Counted from the stretch's first letter, positions 7,553 to 17,901 are shown. The stretch: DNA of 64,000 nt from Lachnospiraceae bacterium (GCA_022792835.1 JAAWBT010000026.1:1-64000); one strand, 5' to 3'. The notes: generated by a model from the sequence alone, not told the origin. Numbers and translations: made by a program.

Positions 7553-10500
7553 ATGTTTGCAAAGTTCAGTGTGAAAAAGCCGATGACTGTATTTGTGGCG
7601 GTGGTTTTGGTGTTGATTCTGGGCGTGGTTTCTTTTACGGAGATGACACCGGATCTGCTGCCCAGTATCAATCTGCCCTATGCGGTAGTGGCGACTACGT
7701 ACCTGGGAGCCAGCCCGGAGGAAGTGGAGACCACCGTGACCAGGCCAGTGGAGCAGTCCATGGCGACGCTCAATGATATCAATGAAGTGACTTCTGTTTC
7801 CAGTGAGAACATATCCATGGTTATTTTGGAATTCAACGACGAGGTAAACATGGATTCTGTGACTGTGGACATCCGGGAAAAGCTGGACCAGATCACAGGA
7901 TCTTGGAGTGACAGTGTCGGTTCCCCTCTGATCATGAAGATCAATCCGGATATGCTTCCCATCGTGGTGGCTTCGGTGGATGCCGACGACATGGACGTGA
8001 AAGAGATTTCTGCCTATGTGGAAGAGACAGTGCAGCCGGCTCTGGAGGGAGTGGGCGGCGTGGCCAGTGTATCTGCCTCTGGTCTTTTGGAGGAACAGAT
8101 CAACGTGGTGATCCGAAAAGAGCTGGTGGATGGCGTCAATGAAACCCTCAAGGATTCGATCAGAGATTCTTTGAGTGAGGCGGAGGATGCTCTGGGCGAG
8201 GCAGAGGAGAAGATTGCCCAAGGCAAGGCAGAACTTGAAAAGCAGACATCCCAGTTCCAGAGCGGGATGGTTCAGGCAGATCAGGCTCTTTCTGAGGCCA
8301 GAATGCAGATCCTCCAGGGAGAAGTTGCCCTGGACCGGGCAGAGGAAGAATTAAAGACCAGGGAAAGCGAGGCGCTAAGTCAAGCCGGTTACTCCAATGT
8401 GGACGAGATGGAGGCCGGACTTAAAGCTTCCCTGGAGCAGTTAAACGGCCTTCTTGCCCAGGAGGAGACCATCCGGGCCGGCCTTTCCCAGCTGGAAAGC
8501 GGCGTTGCCCAGTTGGATGGGGGCCTTTCTCAGATTGAGGATGGTCTTTCTCAGGTGGCAGAGGGAAAGGAGCAGCTTGAGACAGCGAAGACGGCTTATG
8601 AGGCATTGCTGCAGCAGAATGTCATTGACGAGGAAGGAAACCTGCTGATTCCGGCGGAGACTCCGGGGTATGAGCAGATTGCCGCTCAGGTGGCAGAGCT
8701 TAAGATGGTGATGGATACCTATGAACAGACGCTTGGGACTCTGGAGGCTACAGAGACAGATCTGACTGGAAAAAAGGCGGAGCTGACGAACCAGAAAACA
8801 GAACTGGAGGTCAAAAAAGCAGAGGCGGAAACGGCTGTCGCCCAGATCGACAAGATCAAAAGTGAAGGGACGATGGAACAGCTTCAGACCGGCCTTTCCG
8901 GAATCGAGGCGCTGCGGGCCGGAAAGGCCCAGATGGCGGCTGCCAGGGCAGAACTTGCCTCAGGGAAAGAAACTCTTCTTGCGAAGGCTCAGCAAGCCGG
9001 CATGACCAAATACGAGGCCCAGGCTCAGCTTGATGAAGCCAAACGGCAGCTGGAGGAAGGCGAGAAAGAATTTAATACCCAGAAGGAGACCTTTGACAAT
9101 TCGAAAGAGACAGCTCTTGCTGCGGCTGATGTTTCTGACAAGCTGACGGTGGAGATGGTCGCCCAGATCCTGACGGCACAGAATTTTGCCATGCCTGCAG
9201 GTTATGTGACAGAGGACGGGGTCCAGTATCTGGTGCGTGTGGGCAACAAATTAGAAGATATGGAAGAGCTTGAAAACCTGCTCCTGTTCGACCCCGGCAT
9301 GGAAGATGCAAAGCCTATCCGCCTGTCCGATGTGGCAGAGGTTTATAAAAGTGACAATAGCGCCGATATTTATGCAAAGATCAACGGGAATGACGGCGTG
9401 GTGCTTTCCATTGAAAAACAGCCTACCTACGCGACAGCCGATGTGGCGGAAAGTATTCAGAAAAAATTTGATCAGCTGGAAGAGAGCCATCCTGGGCTTC
9501 ATTTTACCATGTTGTCCAATCAGGGAGATTATATCCATCTGGTGGTGGACTCCGTACTGAATAATCTCTTTTACGGGGCAATCCTGGCTATTGTCATCCT
9601 GCTGTTATTCCTCAAAGATCTGCGGCCAACGGTGATCATTGCCTGTTCCATCCCCATCAGTGTAATTTTTGCCATTGTGCTGATGTATTTTTCCGGCGTG
9701 ACCCTCAATATGATCTCTCTGTCAGGTCTGGCAGTGGGTGTGGGCATGCTGGTGGATAATTCAGTCGTTGTGATCGAAAATATTTACCGGCTGAGAAATA
9801 AAGGCGCATCGGCCGTTCAGGCGGCGGTCAGCGGTACGGTCCAGGTGGCGGGAGCCATCACTTCCTCTACCTTGACTACGGTCAGTGTGTTTGTCCCCAT
9901 TGTCTTTATCCACGGTATGACGAGGCAGCTGTTTACGGATATGGCCCTTACCATTACCTATTCTCTGGTGGCCAGCCTGATTGTAGCCATGACCCTGGTT
10001 CCGGCCATGGCATCGGGAATGTTAAAGAAGAAACAGAAAGAGCGGTCCCACAGGCTCTTTGACGGGATGTTAAAGGGCTATGAAACAGCCGTTCGTTGGT
10101 GTCTAAAGCATCGGGCTCTCACACTGGTTGCGGCAGTGGGACTTTTGGTGTTCAGTGTCATTGCCAGCACCAGCCGGGGGACGGCCTATATGCCGGAGAT
10201 GGACAGCACACAGATTTCTGTGTCCATGGAAATGCCGGAAGAGGCCACGGCGGAGGAGGGCCGGAAAATGGCGGATGAAGTCATTGAACGGATTATGTCC
10301 GTAGAGGATGTGGAGACAGTCGGCGCTATGATGGGAGGAGACGGAATGATGTCCATGATGGGCGCAGGCGCTTCTGGCTCCGTATCCATTTATGCGATCC
10401 TGAAAGAAGAAAAATCGGCCTCCAGCCAGGAGATCGCCGCTCAGATCGAGGGGGCCTGCGCCGATCTGGAATGCAGCGTCTCTGCCAGTGGTTCTACAAT

Positions 10501-11641
10501 GGATATCAGTGCCCTTGGCGGTTCCGGCATAAGCATCAACGTGAGCGGGAGAGATCTGGATGAACTTCGGGCGGCGGCAGAGGCCGTGGCAGAGAGGCTT
10601 GCCTGTGTCAAAGGAGTTGTCGATGTGACGGACGGTATCGAAGATCCGACCCCGGAGCTTCGTGTGGTTATTGACAAGGAAAAAGCCATGGAACAGGGCG
10701 TGACGGTGGCCCAGGCCTATATGGATCTGCAGAGCGCCCTCCGTTCAGAAAAGGAGGCCACAGAGCTTTCAGAGGGAACAAAAGGCTATTCTGTCGTGGT
10801 GGATGATGCTTCCCTGGCAGATTTTGAACGGGAGGATATGGAGCGTTACAGGTTCCATGTGACCGGAATGGACGGCGAGGAAAAGGAGATTGCTTTAAGA
10901 GATATTGCCACAATCGAGGAGACGGAGAGCCTTTCTTCCATCCGAAGGGAGAGCCAGAGGCGTTACCTGACAGTCAGCGGTCAGATCGAGGAGGGCTACA
11001 ATGTGGGCCTGGTCAGTGAGGATGTGGAAAAAGCTTTTGAGGATTTTGTACTTCCAGAGGGCTGTTCCATGGAATTTGCCGGGGAGAATGAGACCATTGT
11101 GGAGGCCCTGAACCAATTAATTAAGATGCTGCTGGTGGCAGTAGCCTTTATTTATCTGATCATGGTGGCACAGTTCCAGTCGTTGCTGTCGCCCTTCATC
11201 GTCATGTTCACGATTCCACTGGCCTTCACAGGAGGCTTTCTGGGACTGTTCCTCACGGGACAGGAGGTCAGCGTCATTGCCATGATCGGTTTTGTCATGC
11301 TGGCCGGAATCATCGTAAACAACGGGATTGTGCTGGTGGATTATATCAATCAGCTGCGGATTGAGGGGACCGAAAAACGGGAGGCTATCGTGGAGGCCGG
11401 CGTGACCCGTATGCGTCCCATCCTGATGACAGCTCTGACCACCATTCTGGGGCTTGCCACCATGGCTGTCGGTGTGGGGACCGGCGCAGAGATGATGCAG
11501 CCGGTGGCGATCGTTACCATCGGAGGCCTGCTCTATGCGACACTCATGACCCTGTTTGTGGTTCCGGTGCTGTATGATCTTTTCCACAGGCGGAAGATGC
11601 GCGTTGTGAAAGAAGAAGAGCTGGAGATATTGGATGAATAA
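7553..11641 (+). CDS. RND superfamily efflux transporter (AcrB/HAE1-like) with large coiled-coil insert
   Basis: TPDLLPSINLPYAVVATTYLGASPEEVE, SGLAVGVGMLVDNSVVVIENIYR, VPVLYDLF; Gln/Glu-rich heptad-like insert about residues 200-530. Confidence 0.92.
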   Translation: MFAKFSVKKPMTVFVAVVLVLILGVVSFTEMTPDLLPSINLPYAVVATTYLGASPEEVETTVTRPVEQSMATLNDINEVTSVSSENISMVILEFNDEVNMDSVTVDIREKLDQITGSWSDSVGSPLIMKINPDMLPIVVASVDADDMDVKEISAYVEETVQPALEGVGGVASVSASGLLEEQINVVIRKELVDGVNETLKDSIRDSLSEAEDALGEAEEKIAQGKAELEKQTSQFQSGMVQADQALSEARMQILQGEVALDRAEEELKTRESEALSQAGYSNVDEMEAGLKASLEQLNGLLAQEETIRAGLSQLESGVAQLDGGLSQIEDGLSQVAEGKEQLETAKTAYEALLQQNVIDEEGNLLIPAETPGYEQIAAQVAELKMVMDTYEQTLGTLEATETDLTGKKAELTNQKTELEVKKAEAETAVAQIDKIKSEGTMEQLQTGLSGIEALRAGKAQMAAARAELASGKETLLAKAQQAGMTKYEAQAQLDEAKRQLEEGEKEFNTQKETFDNSKETALAAADVSDKLTVEMVAQILTAQNFAMPAGYVTEDGVQYLVRVGNKLEDMEELENLLLFDPGMEDAKPIRLSDVAEVYKSDNSADIYAKINGNDGVVLSIEKQPTYATADVAESIQKKFDQLEESHPGLHFTMLSNQGDYIHLVVDSVLNNLFYGAILAIVILLLFLKDLRPTVIIACSIPISVIFAIVLMYFSGVTLNMISLSGLAVGVGMLVDNSVVVIENIYRLRNKGASAVQAAVSGTVQVAGAITSSTLTTVSVFVPIVFIHGMTRQLFTDMALTITYSLVASLIVAMTLVPAMASGMLKKKQKERSHRLFDGMLKGYETAVRWCLKHRALTLVAAVGLLVFSVIASTSRGTAYMPEMDSTQISVSMEMPEEATAEEGRKMADEVIERIMSVEDVETVGAMMGGDGMMSMMGAGASGSVSIYAILKEEKSASSQEIAAQIEGACADLECSVSASGSTMDISALGGSGISINVSGRDLDELRAAAEAVAERLACVKGVVDVTDGIEDPTPELRVVIDKEKAMEQGVTVAQAYMDLQSALRSEKEATELSEGTKGYSVVVDDASLADFEREDMERYRFHVTGMDGEEKEIALRDIATIEETESLSSIRRESQRRYLTVSGQIEEGYNVGLVSEDVEKAFEDFVLPEGCSMEFAGENETIVEALNQLIKMLLVAVAFIYLIMVAQFQSLLSPFIVMFTIPLAFTGGFLGLFLTGQEVSVIAMIGFVMLAGIIVNNGIVLVDYINQLRIEGTEKREAIVEAGVTRMRPILMTALTTILGLATMAVGVGTGAEMMQPVAIVTIGGLLYATLMTLFVVPVLYDLFHRRKMRVVKEEELEILDE

Positions 11642-12263
11642 GGGGATAGTTTCAAAAAAAGAAATTCTGTTCCAAAGCATATGGAAGCTTCACATGGAAG
11701 GGACGGACTGGGGGAGTATCCGCATGGGGGCTGTCGCAGCAGCTTCCGGCATTCCCAAAGGAACGATTTATGAGCATTTCCGCAGCAAGGATCAACTGAT
11801 CGCCGAAACGATTATCTGGTCTCTGAAAAAAGAGGCAGAAGAGATTTATCGGAAAATGGCGGAAGCCTCCGGTTTTGCGGCTATGCTGGATGTGGTTTTT
11901 GAGTGGGTTGGTTCGCCCCAGGGACGTGTGCTGTTTCTGATGTGGTTTATGGACAAGGGAAAATTTCCGGAAAGCTTAAAGAAAGAGCTTTATAACTTCG
12001 GTCGGAGAGACTGTGAGGGGCTGGATACGGCAGAGCGGGTGACAGAGGCATTAATCCGGTCAGGCTTTCAGGACGGCGCTTTGGAGACGGAGGGAGGACG
12101 GCTGGCAAGACAGACGGCGCTTTACAGTGCTCTGGCCCCGGTGATAGCCTATAGCATGTTTCCGAACCGGTACGAGGGGATTTCCTGGGAAGAAGTAAAG
12201 AGTTATTCCCAGTGGATTTTCACAGGAGCTTTCCGAAAAAATAAAGAAACGGGAAGGGTTTGA
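11634..12263 (+). CDS. TetR/AcrR family transcriptional regulator
   Basis: N-terminal HTH MGAVAAASGIPKGTIYEHFRSKDQLIAE; overlaps the end of the RND gene by 8 bp. Confidence 0.9.
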   Translation: MNKGIVSKKEILFQSIWKLHMEGTDWGSIRMGAVAAASGIPKGTIYEHFRSKDQLIAETIIWSLKKEAEEIYRKMAEASGFAAMLDVVFEWVGSPQGRVLFLMWFMDKGKFPESLKKELYNFGRRDCEGLDTAERVTEALIRSGFQDGALETEGGRLARQTALYSALAPVIAYSMFPNRYEGISWEEVKSYSQWIFTGAFRKNKETGRV

Positions 12264-12267
12264 TGGT

Positions 12268-13503
12268 ATGAAAAAGAAATGGTTTTGCCTGTTTCTGGCA
12301 ATCGGAAGTATTTTTTTGCTGAATGGCTGCGGCAAAGAGAAGGCCAAAGAGGAACAGGAAGGGATGTCTGACCAGATTGTGGAGCTGACTGTTTGGGGCG
12401 GGGAAGAGGACGAGGAACTTCTCCAGGAATTGTTTGCTTCCTTTCAGTCTCATTATGCAGATCAGGCAGATTTCCGTATCACCTATCAGGTTCAGAGCGA
12501 ATCTGGCTGTAAAGATGCTTTACTGGGTGATCTGGAGGCAGGGGCGGATGTGTTTGCCTTCGCAGACGACCAGGTGGCGCCTCTGGCCGCCGCGGGAGCC
12601 TTGGATCCAATTGAAGATGAGGAGGAGATTCGGGCGGCCAATCTGCCTGCTTCCGTAGAAGCAGCTTCAGTGGGAAGTACGCTTTATGCTTATCCGCTGA
12701 CGGCGGATAATGGTTACTTTCTCTATTATAACAAGGCATATTTCTCAGAGGAAGAGATTCAGAGTTTAAACCAAATGGTAGAGATTGCGGCAAGAGAAGG
12801 AAAATTTTTGACTATGGATTGGTCTTCTGCCTGGTATGTGTACGCCTTTTTCGGCAATACGGGCCTGGAGGTTGGTTTGAATGAGGATGGTCTGACCAAT
12901 TACTGTACCTGGAATGGTACGGAGGGCCAGATCCAGGGCGTGGATGTGGCCCAGGGGATGTTGGATATCGCCGCAAGTCCGGGCTTTTTAAACTGTACAG
13001 ACGAGGGCTTTCTTGCCGGTGTGAAGGATGGATCTGTGATTGCCGGGATCAGCGGAGTCTGGAATGCGGTGGCAGTGGAGGAAGCCTGGGGCGGGCAGTT
13101 TGGTGCGGCGAAGCTGCCGGCTTATAACTGCCGCGGCAAACAGGTGCAGATGGCATCCTTTTCAGGCTGCAAGTTAATCGGCGTGAATGCCTATTCAGAA
13201 CATCCGGAGTGGGCGGCCAGACTTGCCGAGTGGATCAGCAATGAAAGTGGACAGATGCTCCGGTTTGAGAAGCGGGGCCAGGGGCCGTCCAATATCCGCG
13301 CGGCCGGTTCAGAAGGAGTGCAGAAATCGCCTGCCATCAAAGCGCTTTTGGAACAGTCAGAATTTTCTCAGCTTCAGCGGGTGGGAGGAAAATTCTGGGA
13401 TCCTGTGTCGCTCTTTGCCGGCAGCATGGCCCAGGGAAACCCTTCTGGTGTCTCCCTTCAAGAACAGCTTGACCGTCTGGTGGAGGGTGTGACGGCGCGG
13501 TAA
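12268..13503 (+). CDS. Extracellular solute-binding lipoprotein (sugar family 1-like)
   Basis: Lipobox LLNGCGK; ELTVWGGEEDEELLQELFASFQ, DVFAFADDQVAPLAAAGALDPI, maltose-binding-like architecture. Confidence 0.85.
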   Translation: MKKKWFCLFLAIGSIFLLNGCGKEKAKEEQEGMSDQIVELTVWGGEEDEELLQELFASFQSHYADQADFRITYQVQSESGCKDALLGDLEAGADVFAFADDQVAPLAAAGALDPIEDEEEIRAANLPASVEAASVGSTLYAYPLTADNGYFLYYNKAYFSEEEIQSLNQMVEIAAREGKFLTMDWSSAWYVYAFFGNTGLEVGLNEDGLTNYCTWNGTEGQIQGVDVAQGMLDIAASPGFLNCTDEGFLAGVKDGSVIAGISGVWNAVAVEEAWGGQFGAAKLPAYNCRGKQVQMASFSGCKLIGVNAYSEHPEWAARLAEWISNESGQMLRFEKRGQGPSNIRAAGSEGVQKSPAIKALLEQSEFSQLQRVGGKFWDPVSLFAGSMAQGNPSGVSLQEQLDRLVEGVTAR

Positions 13504-13554
13504 AAACAGAGAGATTCGGATTAAAAAAATGACGATGGTTTGGGAGGAAGTTGT

Positions 13555-15141
13555 ATGAAAGGCAAACTGACATTGCAGCAGCGTCTGCTTCTGCCGGTCC
13601 TTCTGCTGGGAATGATCACTCTGCTGTCCAATATCCTGGCAGTGTTCGGGATCAATAATGTGAACGGCAATGCAGGGGTGATTGTTGACGAGTACATGGT
13701 CAGTGAGGCGAAGCTGGAGGAGATTCGGCATTCGATGATGAATATCCACCGCCTGGCGCTGTCTCATATCGTGGCGGCGGACCATGCCACGATGATCCGG
13801 CTGGTGGGGGAGATCAAGGAGGAAGAGGCGGCCCTGGACGAAAAGCTGGAGGCTTATGAACCATACGTTGCAAAAGGAGAGATGGAGACTTACGGCACGC
13901 TTCTTACGGCTTATGATTCCTTTAAGCACTCTCTGGTTTCGCTGGTTAGTGCCAGTGCGGACAGCAAAACGCAGGAGGCTTATGCCATGGCTAACGGGGA
14001 TGTGGCAGACTGGAGCAGCGTAGTCGAGGAGGAGATTGACGTCCTCTATGCTTCCGTCAGTGTACAGGCAGAACAGGCAAGAGGGCATCTGTTCGTGGTA
14101 TATGTTATTTCCCTGGTCACCAGCGCCCTTGCGCTGGCAGCGGGGGTTGTTCTGGTGCTGGCGGCTTTTCGGATTATCCGGAAATCAGTCATTGCACCGA
14201 TCCGGGACGCCATGGGGATGCTCAAGGACAGTTCGGAGCGTATCAGCGGCGTGGTAGGCGAGGTGCGGGAACGGACCAGAACTTCTCATGAAAGTGTCCG
14301 GAAGCTATCCGGCTTAACAGATGAACTTTCAGCCGCTTTTGAGGAGATTGCTGGAAATGCCGCCTCCATCAGCGACAATGCGTCCGGCACCCAGAGCGAT
14401 ACCAAGAGAATGGTGGAAGAATGTTCTGCAATCACAGCTTATTCTGTGGATATGCGGGGACGGGCAGAAGAGATGGAGCAGGCGGCGAAGAGAAATATGG
14501 AAGCAATCCGTGCCAAGACGGAGGAAATCATGTCTGTGCTCCACGGGGCAATTGAGAAAAGCCGGAGTGTGGACCAGATTAATGTTTTGACCGAAGATAT
14601 TCTTTCCATTTCATCCACCACAGATCTGATTGCCGTCAATGCCTCGATTGAGGCGGCCAGAGCCGGCAAGTCAGGAGAAGGCTTTGCGGTGGTAGCACAG
14701 GAGATCCGCCGTCTGGCTGATTCCTGCGCCACCACCGCGGGACACATTCAGGAGGTCAGCGGGGTTGTCACCAGCGCTGTAGATTATCTTTCTGAAAGTG
14801 CCAAAGAGCTGGTGGATTATATGGGAAAGAATATCCTGACACAGTTTGAGGTGTCGGTTCAGTCCGGCAGGCAGTACCGGGAAGATGCCGCCTATGTGGA
14901 ACATTCGATGGGCGCATTTAACAGCCGGACAGACAGACTGCAAAATGCTATGGATGAAATTGCAGATTCAATCTCCGGCATTTCCGGGGCAATCGAAGGG
15001 GCGCTTCCTGACGTCACCGGCGCAGCAAACAGTACTCGTGCCCTGGCAGAAGATATGGCTGGCATTGCCGCCCGCATGGATACGAATCAGGAGATTGTCG
15101 GCGAGCTTCAGAGGCAGACAGAGGTTTTTGCCAATCTGTAG
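13555..15141 (+). CDS. Methyl-accepting chemotaxis protein
   Basis: N-terminal TM plus four-helix-like sensor region, second TM, signalling tip DLIAVNASIEAARAGKSGEGFAVVAQEIRRLADS. Confidence 0.92.
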   Translation: MKGKLTLQQRLLLPVLLLGMITLLSNILAVFGINNVNGNAGVIVDEYMVSEAKLEEIRHSMMNIHRLALSHIVAADHATMIRLVGEIKEEEAALDEKLEAYEPYVAKGEMETYGTLLTAYDSFKHSLVSLVSASADSKTQEAYAMANGDVADWSSVVEEEIDVLYASVSVQAEQARGHLFVVYVISLVTSALALAAGVVLVLAAFRIIRKSVIAPIRDAMGMLKDSSERISGVVGEVRERTRTSHESVRKLSGLTDELSAAFEEIAGNAASISDNASGTQSDTKRMVEECSAITAYSVDMRGRAEEMEQAAKRNMEAIRAKTEEIMSVLHGAIEKSRSVDQINVLTEDILSISSTTDLIAVNASIEAARAGKSGEGFAVVAQEIRRLADSCATTAGHIQEVSGVVTSAVDYLSESAKELVDYMGKNILTQFEVSVQSGRQYREDAAYVEHSMGAFNSRTDRLQNAMDEIADSISGISGAIEGALPDVTGAANSTRALAEDMAGIAARMDTNQEIVGELQRQTEVFANL

Positions 15142-15199
15142 CCGGAAGTGCGCCTGTCTGGATTTTTCATGAAAAAACAGATGGCATGAGTTTTCAGGT

Positions 15200-15240
15200 C
15201 CCCCGCATATCATGGTAGAAATGGTATGCGGGGGTTTTTT
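15200..15240 (+). terminator. Terminator-like hairpin overlapping the spmB Shine-Dalgarno
   Basis: cccccgcatatcat-ggtaga-a-atggtatgcggggg followed by tttttt and then ATG. Confidence 0.7.
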
Positions 15241-15756
15241 ATGATCTATATTTCCAATCTGATGATTCCCTCATTGGTCTGTCTGGTGGCAGTGTACGGG
15301 CTTCTAGAAAAACGTCCTATTTTTGAGGATTTTATCCGGGGAGCAAAAGAGGGGTTAAAGACTGTGTGGGGAATCCTGCCGACCCTGGTGGGACTGATGA
15401 TCGGAACGGGAATTCTCAGGGCTTCTGGTTTTTTGGATGTGCTGGCTCTGTGGCTTTCCAGACTAATCCCGGCGGTCCTTCTCCCGGCCCAGGTGCTTCC
15501 TATCATTTTGGTGAAATTGTTTTCCTCCTCAGCAGCAACCGGCCTGGCTCTGGATGTGTTCAAGGAATTTGGGCCAGATTCTCTGTCAGGCCGCATGGTA
15601 TCCATTATCTTAAGCTGCACAGAAACCGTCTTTTATACCATGAGCGTCTACTTTATGAGCGTGAAGATTAAGAAAACCAGATATACTCTGGCAGGGGCGC
15701 TGTCTGCGACCCTTGCAGGCGTTTTGGCAAGTGTCTGGCTGGCCGGGCGGATGTGA
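15241..15756 (+). CDS. spmB: Spore maturation protein B
   Basis: GILPTLVGLMIGTGILRASGFLD, KLFSSSAATGLALDVFKEFGPDS, SCTETVFYTMSVYF. Confidence 0.88.
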   Translation: MIYISNLMIPSLVCLVAVYGLLEKRPIFEDFIRGAKEGLKTVWGILPTLVGLMIGTGILRASGFLDVLALWLSRLIPAVLLPAQVLPIILVKLFSSSAATGLALDVFKEFGPDSLSGRMVSIILSCTETVFYTMSVYFMSVKIKKTRYTLAGALSATLAGVLASVWLAGRM

Positions 15757-15951
15757 CAAAATTTGTAGAGATAAGACTTGTGTTTTTTCGGAATCTGCGG
15801 TACACTGTCTAAAGAAAAAGGCAAGGATACGGACCGGGCCGTAAGGCGGCGCGGAGACAGGCTTTGGGGCAGATTTTGCTTCCAGGATGCTTTGGTGTCA
15901 AGAACGACTGTGCCAGAACATTCAGAAAGTGAGGGGAAGCCTGTGTATTTT

Positions 15952-16551
15952 ATGCTGGACAATTATGACTCGTTTGTCTATAACCTGTCGGCTTATTTTA
16001 AGGAGCTGGGGCAGGAAATTCTGGTGAAGCGTGAAAATGAGATCACGCTTTCTGAACTTGAGGCGCTTGGGCCGGAGGGAATCATTCTTTCTCCAGGGCC
16101 GGGAAAGCCGTCGGATGCAGAAATGTCTCTGCAGATTCTGGAACAGTGGAAAGGAAAAATCCCAATTTTGGGCGTGTGTCTGGGCCATCAGGCGATGGGC
16201 CACTATTTTGGCGCTCAGGTGGAAAAAGGGAGTTGTCCCATGCATGGGAAGCTTGCGGCCATTACCCACAATGGAAAGGGGCTGTTTTTTGGACTTAAGC
16301 AGCGTTTTCGGGCCACAAGATATCATTCACTCATGGTCAGTGGGAAAGGTTTTCCAAGGGAGCTCTCGGTGGATGCGGTGTCTGCCCAGGATGGCGTGAT
16401 TATGGGGATTTCCCATAAAACTTATCCGGTTTATGGCGTACAATTCCATCCGGAAGCGGTGCTGACAGAATGCGGCCTGGAGCTTTTGGACAATTTCAGG
16501 AAAATCTGTGAGGAATGGAGGAAAGCCTATGAGAACCATAAGAGTGATTGA
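15952..16551 (+). CDS. pabA: Aminodeoxychorismate synthase glutamine amidotransferase component
   Basis: MLDNYDSFVYNL, LSPGPGKPSDA, GVCLGHQAMG, VQFHPEAV; adjacent to a pabB-type gene; an alternative GTG start lies at 15943. Confidence 0.88.
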   Translation: MLDNYDSFVYNLSAYFKELGQEILVKRENEITLSELEALGPEGIILSPGPGKPSDAEMSLQILEQWKGKIPILGVCLGHQAMGHYFGAQVEKGSCPMHGKLAAITHNGKGLFFGLKQRFRATRYHSLMVSGKGFPRELSVDAVSAQDGVIMGISHKTYPVYGVQFHPEAVLTECGLELLDNFRKICEEWRKAYENHKSD

Positions 16552-17899
16552 AAAGTATCCGCCTCTCTGCCAGATTTTTGAGCAGTATGAAAAGGAACCC
16601 ATGGCGGTATTTTTAGATTCATCTCTGGAAAATCATCTAGGGAGATATTCCATTGTCGGGCTGTTTCCTTATCTGAGCCTGATAAAGGGAGAGACCTTTA
16701 CAGTAAACGGCAGAGAATGCGGGAAGAGTTTTGAGGCTTATGTGAAAGAATATTTAGAAAACCACAGAGAGGAAAATCCCACAGAGCTTCCGATTGTCTC
16801 CGGGGCCATCGGATACTTTTCTTATGATTATGGAATGGAAAAGGAGGGGGTGAAAAGCCGCCATGAAAAGCACGATGGCATCCCGCAATGTATCCTGTGC
16901 TTCTACGATGTGTTCTTGGTGGAAGATCTCAGGGAACATAAACTTTATGTGGTGGCCAACGGGATGTGTGGGGACAGTCTGGAGATGGCAGACCGGATTC
17001 TCAGACAGATTGCGGAGATTTCGGACGGGATTTTTCCGGAGAAAAGATGGGCGGAAAAACAGACGGCTCCGGGCGCGATTTCTGTGGAAGCAAATTTTGA
17101 AAAAGAAGAATATCTGCAGGCAGTGAAGGATACTATTTCCCACATCACAGAGGGAGATATCTATATTATGAATATGACTCAGAGGTTGAAAGTCTTTGGC
17201 GGGAGACTGCCCTGGCAGGTATTTAAACGGCTGCGAAAGGACAACCCCTCTCCCTTTGGAGGGTATTTTCAGTATGGGGATTTTCAGGTGGTCTGTGCCT
17301 CTCCAGAACGTTTTATTCAGATGAAGAAGGGACATGTGATAACCAGACCCATCAAGGGAACCAGGAAGCGGGGCAGGACGCGGGCAGAGGATGAGGCGCT
17401 GCGGCAGGAGCTTCTGGAGTCAGAAAAGGATAAGAGCGAGCTTTTGATGATCGTGGATTTGGAGAGGAATGATCTAAACCGCGTATGTGTGCCGGGAAGC
17501 GTACAGGTGACGGAGCTGTTTGCGGTGGAGACCTACGCGACGGTGTTCCATCTGGTGGCCACAGTGGAAGGTGAGCTGGAACAGGGGAAAAATGTGATGG
17601 ATCTGATCGAGGCGGCTTTTCCGGGAGGCTCCATCACCGGGGCGCCGAAGCTTCGGGCCATGGAGGTCATTGATGAGCTGGAGCATGGCAGGCGCGGACT
17701 TTACACCGGGTCCATGGGATATCTGACTTTGGACGGAGACTGTGATTTTAACATTGTCATCCGGACGGCGCTCTGCCTGGAAGGAAGCTATGAGCTGGGC
17801 GTGGGCGGAGGGATTACCTGCGAATCTGAGCTGGAATTTGAATATGAAGAGACTTTCCAGAAGGCGAAGGCAGTTTTGGAAGCCATTGGGGGAGAATGA
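16529..17899 (+). CDS. pabB: Aminodeoxychorismate synthase component I
   Basis: PIKGTRKRG (PabB-type Lys) , DLERNDLNRVC, GGSITGAPKLRAME. Confidence 0.92.
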   Translation: MRTIRVIEKYPPLCQIFEQYEKEPMAVFLDSSLENHLGRYSIVGLFPYLSLIKGETFTVNGRECGKSFEAYVKEYLENHREENPTELPIVSGAIGYFSYDYGMEKEGVKSRHEKHDGIPQCILCFYDVFLVEDLREHKLYVVANGMCGDSLEMADRILRQIAEISDGIFPEKRWAEKQTAPGAISVEANFEKEEYLQAVKDTISHITEGDIYIMNMTQRLKVFGGRLPWQVFKRLRKDNPSPFGGYFQYGDFQVVCASPERFIQMKKGHVITRPIKGTRKRGRTRAEDEALRQELLESEKDKSELLMIVDLERNDLNRVCVPGSVQVTELFAVETYATVFHLVATVEGELEQGKNVMDLIEAAFPGGSITGAPKLRAMEVIDELEHGRRGLYTGSMGYLTLDGDCDFNIVIRTALCLEGSYELGVGGGITCESELEFEYEETFQKAKAVLEAIGGE

Positions 17900-17901
17900 C
17901 C

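Noticed and set aside
15757-15944. Possible folate (THF) riboswitch upstream of pabA
   Set aside because: I could not match the leader to the THF riboswitch core; left unannotated.
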